From the NCBI GenBank assembly GCA_016871055.1, contig VFZW01000005.1:1-54698 (forward strand): 54,698 nucleotides of DNA, written 5' to 3'. Below the pieces are notes generated by a model. It was not told the DNA's origin and did not search any database. It was given only the letters and a program-made list of their open reading frames with translations. Positions within the stretch are counted from its first letter, which is position 1. Every line of letters begins with the position of its first letter. A program made the translations under genes and the position numbers. Shown here piece after piece: positions 16,932 through 25,272 of this stretch. The DNA comes from Acidobacteriota bacterium. Lineage in GTDB: Bacteria; Acidobacteriota; Terriglobia; Bryobacterales; Bryobacteraceae.

Positions 16932-18812
16932 TCAGCGAACGCTGAACCGCGGCATGCGGCCTGAAAACTTGAATTCGCCGATCCAAAGATAACTGCCGTC
17001 GAAGGTCGGCACCCCGGGCCAGAAGAGGGAATCGATGCCGATGCGAGGCTGCGGATCGCCCGCGCCGAGGATCGCCGTTGCCGGGCGCCGGGCGATGAAG
17101 TCTTCGATATCGCGCCACGCGTAGACGCGGTTGCCGGTGGTGTCGCACACGAACAGTTGTCCGTCGCGCAGCAGCGCACCTTGCGGCAGATTAAACATGC
17201 CTTGTCCGTAGGAAGCGCGCGGGCGTGCATCCGCGCTCAACTCCGTGACGCGATAGACATGCACGGTGTGATTCTCGGTAGAAACGATTACGACATGTGT
17301 GCCGTCGCTCGAAATACGCGAGGGCTGGCGGATGTTCAACGTAAACAGCGGCGGTTCGTTCGCGGCCGGAATGCCGCGCCATACCGAGACGCGGTTGGCG
17401 TCTTGCTCGCCCAGATAGAAATACGTGTCATCCATGGCGACGCCGCGAATCTCGCGCCACGGTCCGCGCACCACGGCCGACGGCAACTCGCCGCTACGGG
17501 GCAAGGCGTTCCAGACCGCGAACGTGTCCTTTCCCGCGAGTATCAGCCGGCCATTGTGAATCTCGTTGTCCCAGGGGGCGAATGGCAGATCGTAGACGAA
17601 GTTGGCCCGCGCACCGCTCTCATCGGGGATGTCTTTCCACACGTACATGCGGCGCTCGAAATCGGAAGACACCCAGAGCGATTTGCCGTCGGTCACGGGC
17701 GCCGGATTGGTAATCAGGAACTCGCTGCGCAGCGTGTTGGTCTCGAAGTCCGGGCTGCCGATCGCGAAGTCGGGGCGCTGGGAACTCCGCTCGGGGATGG
17801 CGTTGTAGACGGCGATTCGATTGCCGTTGTATTCGGGGATGTAGAGCCGCCCGGCGGCTTCGGTCACCGATCCGCCATCACCACCCATGAAGCGGTAGGC
17901 GTCGATCGCGAGCGCCGGCCGGGTCTCCGCCGTCTCCGGAAATTCATTCCAGATCAGAAGCGTCCGCCCGAGCATCGCCAGGCGGCCATCGCCCAAAAAA
18001 GTGCCCTGCATCCAGTTCGCGTTGCCGTCGATTGGATCTTGCATGAAGAAGTCGAACAGGTCGGAGGCCGCGCGTGGAAAAGTCTTCCACACGAAGTTGC
18101 CGGGTTTCGTCTGATACGCGTTATGATCGCCGACGATTAGGCGCGTGCCGTCGCTGGTGATGGTCCGCGGCGTGCCGATCGCGCTGTCGCGAATTTCGAA
18201 GTCCGGCGGCTGATCGGCGCGTTCAGGGAACTTGTTCCAGAACAGAATGGCGCGCCCGCCGGTGGACGTCGCCACCAGGCGCTCGCCGTCGGTCCACACG
18301 CCCCATGGCCAGCGCAGCGAGGGTGTGCGTAGCGCCATGTCGGCCGGCTGGCCGTTCTCGGTTGGGAAGGAATTCCAAATCAAGAGCCGGTCGTTGTAGG
18401 AATCGGCGATTACCACGCGGCCTCCCGCGGCGGTGCTGATCTGCCCCGGCCAATTCATGTTGCTCAGTCCGCTGCCCGGATTGTTTGAATCCATGTCCGG
18501 CTGACCGAGTACGAGCGATGGCGGCGCGTTGTCGGTGGGCGGCGACAGCCACACCAACACGCGGTTGTTGTTGCTATCGGCCAGAAGCAATCGCTGTCCG
18601 TCGCCGGCGAGATTGCGCGGATGGTGAAACAGCAGGCCCCCGCCGGATTTGTTAAAGCCAAAAGACGACAGCGCGAGGTCGGCGGGCTGCCGGTTTTCGA
18701 AGAAGCCGGTTTTGCCACCAGGCGCCACCGTGTACGTCGAATCGAACGTGGTCACGCGGGTTGCCGGTTGCCCGGCGAGAGTCAACGATACCGCGGTAAC
18801 GAGCCAGCGCAT
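16932..18812 (-). CDS. Secreted NHL-like beta-propeller protein with eleven repeats
   Basis: About 626 residues with a signal peptide (MRWLVTAVSLTLAGQP). The rest consists of roughly eleven copies of a 45-60 residue unit with the core N-R-(V/I)-x-V-W-x-x-(F/I)-P followed by a Pro-rich stretch and a short D/G turn, as in NRVLVWLSPP, DRLLIWNSFP, NRIAVYNAIP and NRVSVWRGIP. This is the pattern of NHL/six-bladed propellers, probably two rings. Such domains bind ligands or surfaces; no catalytic residues can be assigned. The ATG at 18812 has AAAGG directly upstream; a longer reading from a TTG at 18839 adds nine residues. Confidence 0.75.
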   Translation of the reverse strand: MRWLVTAVSLTLAGQPATRVTTFDSTYTVAPGGKTGFFENRQPADLALSSFGFNKSGGGLLFHHPRNLAGDGQRLLLADSNNNRVLVWLSPPTDNAPPSLVLGQPDMDSNNPGSGLSNMNWPGQISTAAGGRVVIADSYNDRLLIWNSFPTENGQPADMALRTPSLRWPWGVWTDGERLVATSTGGRAILFWNKFPERADQPPDFEIRDSAIGTPRTITSDGTRLIVGDHNAYQTKPGNFVWKTFPRAASDLFDFFMQDPIDGNANWMQGTFLGDGRLAMLGRTLLIWNEFPETAETRPALAIDAYRFMGGDGGSVTEAAGRLYIPEYNGNRIAVYNAIPERSSQRPDFAIGSPDFETNTLRSEFLITNPAPVTDGKSLWVSSDFERRMYVWKDIPDESGARANFVYDLPFAPWDNEIHNGRLILAGKDTFAVWNALPRSGELPSAVVRGPWREIRGVAMDDTYFYLGEQDANRVSVWRGIPAANEPPLFTLNIRQPSRISSDGTHVVIVSTENHTVHVYRVTELSADARPRASYGQGMFNLPQGALLRDGQLFVCDTTGNRVYAWRDIEDFIARRPATAILGAGDPQPRIGIDSLFWPGVPTFDGSYLWIGEFKFSGRMPRFSVR

Positions 18813-18918
18813 CCTTTCGACAAACCCGCGTGCGCTCAAAAAGTTTTGAGCCGCTAACCGCGGGGCAATTCGCGGTCCACTGTTTGGAAACCGGACCCGG
18901 ATCGCACGCCGGGCGGCG

Positions 18919-19269
18919 CTAGGGGTTTCTGGAGAGCTTAAACTGTTCGGCCAAAAACTCTTTCACGCCTTCGCGGCCGGACAATGTCAATCGCGCCGCC
19001 GTTCCTCCGGGCTCGACGACGACGGAGAACCGCAGAAACGGGCAGCATTTTCGCTCGCTGTCGATCCACTTTGCCAGGTCGGGCAGCAGTTCGACCGGAA
19101 CCGAAAGCGCCCATCCATCGGCAGTAGCGGAAGGCTCGCGAAAAGCCGCGGCTACACGGCGGCTCAGCGCCGCGTGTTCCTTCCGCTCATCGGCCGTCAG
19201 CGCATTCAAGTTGCACGCGATCGGCTGCGCTATCGCCGTCATCGAAAACACTATGGTTGCAATCTTCAT
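18919..19269 (-). CDS. Small Cys-Cys protein under MerR-type control
   Basis: A 116-residue protein with C19 in IACNLNALTADER and a vicinal cysteine pair C75-C76 in ERKCCPFLRF, followed by a beta-rich C-terminus (GREGVKEFLAEQFKL). The three cysteines and the MerR-type promoter suggest a thiol, metal or redox role, but the family has no function I know of. The hydrophobic first 18 residues may be a signal peptide, or translation may start at Met10 (19242). The predicted -10 lies only 6 nt before the ATG at 19269, so the transcript could be leaderless. Confidence 0.7.
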   Translation of the reverse strand: MKIATIVFSMTAIAQPIACNLNALTADERKEHAALSRRVAAAFREPSATADGWALSVPVELLPDLAKWIDSERKCCPFLRFSVVVEPGGTAARLTLSGREGVKEFLAEQFKLSRNP

Positions 19270-19275
19270 GACGGT

Positions 19276-19306
19276 AGTATCAAACTTAAAGTCGACTTTA
19301 AGTCAA
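19276..19306 (-). promoter_or_regulatory. MerR-type promoter and operator
   Basis: On the minus strand -35 TTGACT (19306-19301) and -10 GATACT (19281-19276) are separated by 19 bp, the long spacer that MerR activators correct by DNA untwisting. The spacer overlaps a perfect 20-bp palindrome, ACTTAAAGTCGACTTTAAGT (19284-19303). It lies between the MerR gene and the Cys-Cys protein gene and reads toward the latter. Confidence 0.85.
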
Positions 19307-19313
19307 GAGGAAA

Positions 19314-19691
19314 ATGTTGACCATCGGACAGCTTGCCCGGAAAACGGGGATCGCCGCCTCGGCGCTGCGGTACTACGAGGCCGCCGGAATTGTGAGAGCG
19401 ACCGCGAGGATCGGCAACCAGCGCCGCTACGATAACTCCGCCGTTGCACGCGTGAATGTGGTGCAGCTTGCGCAGGCGGCCGGGTTCCGTCTCGACGAAA
19501 TCAAGCGGCTGCTCAACGGGCTCGACGCGAAGACGCCGCCCGGTCCCCGCTGGCGCGCGCTCGCGGCGAACAAGATCGAGGAGATCGACGCGCAACTGAT
19601 CCACCTACGTCATATGCGCCGGATTCTTGAAGCGCTCACCCGGTGCAACTGTCCCTCTATCGACGACTGTGTTAAGTCCGGTAAAGACTAG
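19314..19691 (+). CDS. MerR family transcriptional regulator
   Basis: A 125-residue regulator with the N-terminal winged helix-turn-helix MLTIGQLARKTGIAASALRYYEAAG and wing residues GNQRRYD, a dimerisation helix (about 80-110) and a C-terminal cysteine loop CNCPSIDDC (C111, C113, C119). Such a loop coordinates a metal or Fe-S cluster in MerR/SoxR-type sensors, but this spacing does not identify the inducer. The start has AGAGGA upstream. It is divergent from the Cys-Cys protein gene across the palindromic operator, so it very likely controls that gene and itself. Confidence 0.92.
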   Translation: MLTIGQLARKTGIAASALRYYEAAGIVRATARIGNQRRYDNSAVARVNVVQLAQAAGFRLDEIKRLLNGLDAKTPPGPRWRALAANKIEEIDAQLIHLRHMRRILEALTRCNCPSIDDCVKSGKD

Positions 19692-19758
19692 GTAAAGCTG
19701 CGTAAGGCTTTCGGCCGAAAACGCAACCAAACCCGCCGCCCGCGGTTCAAAAGTTTAC

Positions 19759-21111
19759 ATGCGACTCAGCACACTCGACCGCCGCCGATTCATTACCGCG
19801 CTCGCCGCCGGCGGCGCTTTCTTTACGGAGAAGGGGCTCTTCGCCCAGGCCCTGACATTGACACCCGCACAGACGGAGGGACCGTACTATCCCAACGCCC
19901 TTCCGCTCGATTCCGACAACGACCTGCTCGTCATCAACAACAACATCACCCCGGGCGCCGGCACGGTTGCCTGGCTGAGCGGCCGGGTTCTCGATCGTAC
20001 CGGTCAACCGGTTCGCAACGCGACCGTCGAGATCTGGCAGGCCGACAATCTCGGTTCCTACATTCACACGTCGGGCGCGCTCAATGGCCGCCGCGATTCG
20101 AACTTCCAAGGCTGGGGGCGCTTCGTCACCGCATCCGACGGCGCCTATCTGTTCCGTACGATCAAGCCCGGGCTTTATCCGGGCCGCGTTCGCCACGTAC
20201 ACGCTAAGGTCACGATTCCCGGTGGCACAACGCTGATCACACAGCTCTACGTGGAGGGTGAGATCGGCAATGACGGCGTACTGAATGGAATCGCCAACGT
20301 GGGGCAGCGAGCCTCGGTGATTCGTCCATGGACCGCGATTCCCGGTTCGCCCGTCGGCGCTCTCGCCGTCAATTGGGACATCGTAATGGGTTACACGGTT
20401 CCGGAGACGCCGGCGCCAACACGTCCGACGCTGGTGTCGATGGCCGGCGCTGCGTCCGGATCGTGGCTCGAAATTCACGGCAACGGACTGGCTTCGACGG
20501 CGCGTACATGGCGCGCGAATGAAATCGTAAACGGTAAGCTGCCCGAGAGTTTGGACGGCGTGAGTGTTCGAATCGACAATCAACCCGCTTCGGTTTACTA
20601 CATCAGCCCGACGCAGATCAACGTGCTCACGCCGGACACGACGATCGACGCCAATGCACCGGTCACCGTCACCAACGCCATCGGCACGTCCGCCGAGGCG
20701 ACGGTTGCGCTCAAGCGCCTGAAGCCCAGCTTCTTCCAGTTCCCCAATGAAAATGCGGTCGCCGTGCGTTCCGATGGCGTGTTGATCGGCCCGAGCGGAC
20801 TGCTCGATGGCGCCGTTACCGTGCCCGCCAAACCGGGCGATGCCGTCCTGTTGTACGGCACCGGATTCGGACCGGCGAGCCCTGGCGTCACCGCGGGCCA
20901 AGTCCCCGCCGCGCCCGCTCCGACGACGAATCCAGTGAAGATTCAAATCGACACAGTCGAAGTTCCGGTGGCGTTCGCCGGTCTCACCGGCGCGGGGCTA
21001 TACCAATTCAACATCACGGTTCCCAATCTCGCCGATGGCGATTATCCCGTCACAGCCGAGGTGGGAGGCGTGCGCACGGAGAAGTTCGTCAAGTTGCGAA
21101 TTCGCGCCTAA
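19759..21111 (+). CDS. Tat-exported intradiol dioxygenase-like protein with TIGR03437-type C-terminal domain
   Basis: A 450-residue two-part protein. A twin-arginine signal (DRRRFITALAAGG, residues 7-19) predicts export in folded form. Residues 35-205 match the intradiol ring-cleavage dioxygenase beta-barrel: QTEGPYYP, then WQADNLGSY (Y101), PGLYPGRVRHVH (Y140, H146, H148), the four ligands expected for the ferric site. Residues 220-450 are an Ig/IPT-like beta domain of the TIGR03437 type (YISPTQINVLTP, GTGFGPASPG, YQFNITVP) described from Solibacter. The substrate is presumably a catechol-like or lignin/humic aromatic. The fusion suggests surface display or protein contacts. Confidence 0.85.
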   Translation: MRLSTLDRRRFITALAAGGAFFTEKGLFAQALTLTPAQTEGPYYPNALPLDSDNDLLVINNNITPGAGTVAWLSGRVLDRTGQPVRNATVEIWQADNLGSYIHTSGALNGRRDSNFQGWGRFVTASDGAYLFRTIKPGLYPGRVRHVHAKVTIPGGTTLITQLYVEGEIGNDGVLNGIANVGQRASVIRPWTAIPGSPVGALAVNWDIVMGYTVPETPAPTRPTLVSMAGAASGSWLEIHGNGLASTARTWRANEIVNGKLPESLDGVSVRIDNQPASVYYISPTQINVLTPDTTIDANAPVTVTNAIGTSAEATVALKRLKPSFFQFPNENAVAVRSDGVLIGPSGLLDGAVTVPAKPGDAVLLYGTGFGPASPGVTAGQVPAAPAPTTNPVKIQIDTVEVPVAFAGLTGAGLYQFNITVPNLADGDYPVTAEVGGVRTEKFVKLRIRA

Positions 21112-23801
21112 TCCATCCGTAGCACGTGGGCCGGATCGATGCGCGTCGCGCGGTGCGCGGGTAGCAGCGTCGCCAATGCCGCGGCGGCGAGCAGTGCGCC
21201 GACGGTAAGGGCAAAGACCAGCGTGTCGTCGGGCTTGACTTCGTAGAGTTGATTCTCGATGTATTTTCCGAGTCCATAGCCCGCGGCGACTCCGGCGGCG
21301 ATGCCGAATAAGATCACGGGCGCCGATTCGGAGACGATCAACCGTACGACGGCCCACGCTTCGGCGCCCAGCGCCATGCGGATGCCGATCTCCCGCGTGC
21401 GCCGCGCGACAGCGAACGTCAACACTCCATAGAGCCCGATGACCGCAAGCAGAGTCACCAACACCGCGAAACCGGTTGCCAGAAACGACAGCAGCAGTTC
21501 GTTGACGATTCGTGAATTGATCTGCTCATCGAGCGGGCGCATACCGGTCACCACAAGATTCGGATCGGTCCGTTGGATCTCGGTGTGCAGCGCGGCCATA
21601 ACGGTTCGCGGATCGCCGGTGGCGCGCGCGTAGACGTTGATCGTGGTGATATTGGCGATCGCGGAATCCATGTTCATGAACGTTTGGCGAGGGATCTCCC
21701 CACGCACATCGTGGTAGCGCGAGTTGCCAAAGACACCAACGATCTCAGTATCGAGCGGCGCGCGCATGCCGCGGCCGAAGCTGCGGCCGATCGGCGGCTG
21801 GTTGTTGTAATACTCCTTGACGATCTGCTCGTTCATGACGGCGACCCGGCGGCCGCCGCCCCAGTCGGCCCATGTAAATCCGCGGCCCGCTTTCATCGGA
21901 ATGCCGAGCGCTTCGAAGTAGCCGGGCGTGATCCAATTGAAAAAGCTTTGCGGGCGTGAGTTTTCGGGGACTTCGGGGATTGTCACCGAGCCGTCGGACC
22001 GGCCGCCCATGAAGAGTTGGGTCGAATTGGCGCCGACGGCGGCAACGCCGGGCGCCCGGCCGAGATTGTCCATCAACTCGCGGAATAGCTGGAGCTTGCG
22101 CGCGGGTTCGTATGGGAACGCCGGACTGACGCCCATTGTGACGACGTTTTCCGATTTGATGCCGAGATCGATCCGTCTCAAGTTTTGCAGTGTTTTCACG
22201 AACAGACCCGCGCCGAGCAGCAGCAATACCGACAATCCAACCTGCACTGCGACGAAGGCCTTGCGCAGACGCACGCTGGCCGAACCGCCCGCGATGCCCG
22301 CGGCTTCCGAACGCAAGGTGACCGACGGCGCGGCCGCCGAGTTCTGCCACGCCGGCGCGAGTCCGAAGAACAACGCCGTCAGCGCCGTCACAACAAACGC
22401 GAATCCGAGTACCCGCAAATCGGGAATCGCGGAGATCGTGAAGTTCGCCTGATCGAAGGGGAGAGAGGCGAGCAAGGACTTTGAAAGCCAAGCGCCGATG
22501 GCGATGCCAGCGACGCCGCCCATTCCGGCAAGCAACGCGCTTTCGGTGAGCAGCTGGGCGGCGATGCGGGCGCGTCCGGCGCCGATCGCCCGGCGGATTG
22601 CGATCTCCCGCTGCCTTGATGCCCCACGTGCCAGCAACAAACCCGCGACGTTGCTGCAGGCGGTCAACAACACGGCAGCGACAAGCCATTGCAGAACGAT
22701 CAGAGGGCGCTCGAACCGGCGGCGCAGTCCGCCGTCACCCTGCTCGGCCGATTCCAGGCGAAAGGTTTGTTTCAAAAACGAATCGCGCAACTGCGGGAAC
22801 TGTGTGAAAAGGGGATTGGAAAGTTCCTCTTCCTGCCGCTGGCGATAGAGCACTCGCATGGCGGCTTCGGCTTGTCCCATCGATACGCCGGGCTTCAATC
22901 TCGCGTAGGGATAGAACCAGGAGTCGCGCTCGTTGTCGAGCCGCGGATTGGTGGGGCTGATCGTAGGACGCATCATGACCGGAATCCAGATGCGCGCCGG
23001 AAAGCCGACCGTTGTTCCTTCGAAGCCCTCGGCGGCCACACCGATGACGTTGAAGGGCGAACCGTTGAGCCGGATCGTCTGGCCGGCGATCGCCGCGTCG
23101 CTCCGATAGTTGGATTTCCAGAATTCGTACTGCAAAACGGCCACCGGGTGTCCGTTCGGCTTGATGTTGTCATCGGGAGTGAGGAGGCGGCCGAGCCGCG
23201 CGCCGACTCCCGTGACTTGAAAGTAGTTGCCGTCGACCATGGCGATGCGGACCATCTCCGGGCGGTCGCCACCGGTAAGGCTCGCGCCGGAAATGACCTG
23301 GCCGGTGATGCCTGTGAAGACGTTCTGCGTGTCACGGAGCGCTTTGAAGGTTGGATACGAGAACGTGTGCGTGCCGTCGCCGTTGTTGCTGCCGATACGG
23401 CCGCCGTCGACGCGGAGTTGCACAAGCGACTGAGGCTCGGGCACCGGAAGCAAGCGCACGATGATCTGATCGGTGAGCGTGAAGATCGCGGTGTTGGCGC
23501 CGATGCCGAGCGCCAACGACAGTACCGCGGCGGCGGCGAAGCCCGGCTGCGCCTTGATCTGCCGGACGCTGTATCGAAGGTCTTGCAGAAGCGTGTCGAA
23601 TACGGGAACAGAGTTCATGCGGTACTCCTTTTCGAGAGCGAGCGAGAGATTGCCGAAGCGGCGGTGGGCGGCGGCGCGGGCATCCGGCGGCGCAATGCCG
23701 CGCGCGATGTTTTCGTCGGTTTCGTGCGCGATATTGGATTCGATCTCGCCGCGGAATTCGGCGTGCCGGCGGGATCGATGCAAAAAGCGGCGCCAGGTCA
23801 T
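21108..23801 (-). CDS. ADOP family ABC permease (FtsX/MacB-like)
   Basis: An 897-residue membrane protein of the acidobacterial duplicated orphan permease type. The N-terminal soluble segment (RRHAEFRGEIESNIAHETDEN... GIAPPDARAAAHRRFGN) is diagnostic. Then come two MacB-like periplasmic domains, each flanked by FtsX permease segments: one anchor at about 85-107, helices at about 370-490, and a C-terminal set ending FALTVGALLAAAALATLLPAHRATRIDP. These permeases have no adjacent ATPase, and none is seen here. The start overlaps the PadR stop as ATGA. Substrate unknown; macrolide or lipoprotein transport is inferred from the fold only. Confidence 0.92.
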   Translation of the reverse strand: MTWRRFLHRSRRHAEFRGEIESNIAHETDENIARGIAPPDARAAAHRRFGNLSLALEKEYRMNSVPVFDTLLQDLRYSVRQIKAQPGFAAAAVLSLALGIGANTAIFTLTDQIIVRLLPVPEPQSLVQLRVDGGRIGSNNGDGTHTFSYPTFKALRDTQNVFTGITGQVISGASLTGGDRPEMVRIAMVDGNYFQVTGVGARLGRLLTPDDNIKPNGHPVAVLQYEFWKSNYRSDAAIAGQTIRLNGSPFNVIGVAAEGFEGTTVGFPARIWIPVMMRPTISPTNPRLDNERDSWFYPYARLKPGVSMGQAEAAMRVLYRQRQEEELSNPLFTQFPQLRDSFLKQTFRLESAEQGDGGLRRRFERPLIVLQWLVAAVLLTACSNVAGLLLARGASRQREIAIRRAIGAGRARIAAQLLTESALLAGMGGVAGIAIGAWLSKSLLASLPFDQANFTISAIPDLRVLGFAFVVTALTALFFGLAPAWQNSAAAPSVTLRSEAAGIAGGSASVRLRKAFVAVQVGLSVLLLLGAGLFVKTLQNLRRIDLGIKSENVVTMGVSPAFPYEPARKLQLFRELMDNLGRAPGVAAVGANSTQLFMGGRSDGSVTIPEVPENSRPQSFFNWITPGYFEALGIPMKAGRGFTWADWGGGRRVAVMNEQIVKEYYNNQPPIGRSFGRGMRAPLDTEIVGVFGNSRYHDVRGEIPRQTFMNMDSAIANITTINVYARATGDPRTVMAALHTEIQRTDPNLVVTGMRPLDEQINSRIVNELLLSFLATGFAVLVTLLAVIGLYGVLTFAVARRTREIGIRMALGAEAWAVVRLIVSESAPVILFGIAAGVAAGYGLGKYIENQLYEVKPDDTLVFALTVGALLAAAALATLLPAHRATRIDPAHVLRMD

Positions 23802-24145
23802 GAGGCCGGCCCCAGCACGCGCGTGATAGCCCGCACCAACGTCTCAAAACGGGAACGCTCGCCGATCAGGTGGTCCTTACCGGTCTTGGTCAGGCGGTAG
23901 TATTTGGCCTTGCGGTTGTTCTCCGAGTTGCCCCAGAACGACGCTATGTAGCCTTTGTCTTCGAGCCGGTGCAGCGCCGGGTAGAGCGAGCCGTGTTCGA
24001 CCAATAGAGTGTCTTCGGAAGTGGTTTCGATCACATGCGCGATGGTGTGGCCGTGCGCTGGCGCGGGCAGGAGGGCACGGAGAACCAGCATGTCGAGGGT
24101 TCCGAGAAGCATGTCGCCGTTTCGGCGTGATGGTTTGCGAGGCAT
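23798..24145 (-). CDS. PadR family transcriptional regulator
   Basis: A 115-residue winged helix regulator of the PadR type: LLGTLDMLVLRAL, the effector-facing AHGHTIAHVIE, the wing EHGSLYPALHRLEDKGYIASFWG, and a C-terminal dimerisation helix (KYYRLTKTGKDHL). I start it at 24145, where the family pattern begins (MPRKPSRRNGD); a reading from 24262 adds 39 atypical residues. It is coupled by ATGA to the ADOP permease it very likely represses, a standard pair in Acidobacteriota. Confidence 0.92.
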   Translation of the reverse strand: MPRKPSRRNGDMLLGTLDMLVLRALLPAPAHGHTIAHVIETTSEDTLLVEHGSLYPALHRLEDKGYIASFWGNSENNRKAKYYRLTKTGKDHLIGERSRFETLVRAITRVLGPAS

Positions 24146-24217
24146 CGGGAAGATGTTCCAGAAGATATTCGAGTGGAGATACGCACGAGCGCCGAAAAGG
24201 TTCCACCGGCGGACGTG

Positions 24218-24234
24218 ACAAAATTCGTATTTGT
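24218..24234. promoter_or_regulatory. Candidate PadR operator (imperfect dyad)
   Basis: ACAAA and TTTGT arms separated by 7 nt, in the 149-bp divergent region between padR and the PDZ gene. Location and symmetry fit an operator, but no consensus supports it. Confidence 0.3.
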
Positions 24235-24294
24235 TCGTCTGACTGAATGAACCGGCAAACAAGCCGGATCGATTTCAGGGAGAATCCAGTTCCG

Positions 24295-25191
24295 ATGTTT
24301 TCGACAAAAACCATTCCGTTTGTATTGCTTGCGTGTTCGGCGATGGCGCAACCCGCTCCGCCAGCAACGCCAGCGCCACCCGCGCCTCCGGCGCCGCCGC
24401 GCGCCATGCGCATCGTTTCGGTCGGAGGGTCCGGCAGCTATTTGGGCGTCGGCGTTCGCGACCTGACGGCCGAGCGCGCCAAGGAGTTGAAGCTCAGTGA
24501 AGAGGCCGGCGTGGAGGTCACGCGCGTCGACACCGACAGCCCAGCTGCGAAGGCCGGATTAAAAGAGACCGATACCGTTCTCGAGTACAACGGCCAGCGC
24601 GTGGAGGGCATCGAGCAGTTCGTGCGGCTCGTTCGTGAAACGCCCTCGGGCCGCAACGTGAAACTGAAGATTTCGCGCGGCGGCAATCAGCAGATGTTGA
24701 CCGCCACGATCGCCGACCGGCGCAGCGGCGAACGCGTAAAGATCGAAGCAGAGATGGAACGCGTACGCGAGAAGCTGCGGAACATGCCGGAGATCCGCAT
24801 TCCGGATATGCCGAACGCGATCATCGGCTGGCGCAGCGGGATGATCGGTATCGAGGGCGAAGGAGTGAGCGAACAACTCGCGACGTTCTTCGGCGTCAAG
24901 GAAGGCGTGCTGGTGCGGTCGGTGGCTAAGGATATGCCCGCGGAAAAGGCCGGCGTGAAGGCCGGCGACGTGATCACCAAGGTCGACGGCACGCCGGTGA
25001 AGTCGGCGCGTGACATTACCTCGGCGATCCGCAACGCGAAGTCGAAGACGCCCGTGAAGGTGACCCTCGTGCGCAACAAGGCGGAGATGACGTTGGACGT
25101 GACTGTCGAAACGCAAGAGTCCTCGCCAACGCGGCGGCGCGCCATCACGGTGACCAATCCACAAGAGTTCGACTTCAAGTTCGAGTTCTGA
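24295..25191 (+). CDS. Exported protein with two PDZ domains
   Basis: A 298-residue protein with a signal peptide (MFSTKTIPFVLLACSAMAQ) and a Pro/Ala-rich linker, then two PDZ domains: the first with GSGSYLGVGVRDL and SPAAKAGLKETDTVLEYNGQ, the second with GVKEGVLVRSVAKDMPAEKAGVKAGDVITKVDG. No protease domain is present, so it is not a DegP/HtrA enzyme; it may be an adaptor or chaperone in the periplasm. AGGGAG lies about 11 nt upstream of 24295, which favours this start over 24247. It is divergent from the PadR gene. Confidence 0.85.
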   Translation: MFSTKTIPFVLLACSAMAQPAPPATPAPPAPPAPPRAMRIVSVGGSGSYLGVGVRDLTAERAKELKLSEEAGVEVTRVDTDSPAAKAGLKETDTVLEYNGQRVEGIEQFVRLVRETPSGRNVKLKISRGGNQQMLTATIADRRSGERVKIEAEMERVREKLRNMPEIRIPDMPNAIIGWRSGMIGIEGEGVSEQLATFFGVKEGVLVRSVAKDMPAEKAGVKAGDVITKVDGTPVKSARDITSAIRNAKSKTPVKVTLVRNKAEMTLDVTVETQESSPTRRRAITVTNPQEFDFKFEF

Positions 25192-25219
25192 TACGGACTG
25201 ACGTCGCCCGGCGATTTGC

Positions 25220-25259
25220 AAACCGCGGGTGCTCTTCACGCAAGAGAAACCGCGGTTTT
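25220..25259. terminator. Bidirectional intrinsic terminator
   Basis: Outer stem AAACCGCGG / CCGCGGTTT with an inner stem CTCTT / AAGAG around a CACGC loop, flanked by A and T tracts. It separates the convergent PDZ and DSD1-like genes. Confidence 0.85.
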
Positions 25260-25272
25260 GTTGCGGAAGTAA

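Noticed and set aside
16912-17148. 79-residue N-terminal extension of Kup
   Set aside because: Antisense-like, Arg-rich, and overlaps the propeller gene; family similarity starts after GTG 16911.
19710-19735. Palindrome TTTCGGCCGAAA after the MerR gene as a terminator
   Set aside because: The hairpin is short and no T tract follows.
19747-20946. 400-residue minus-strand reading opposite the dioxygenase gene
   Set aside because: It is a shadow of the high-GC plus-strand gene; no motif, no start context, and it overlaps a gene with clear catalytic residues.
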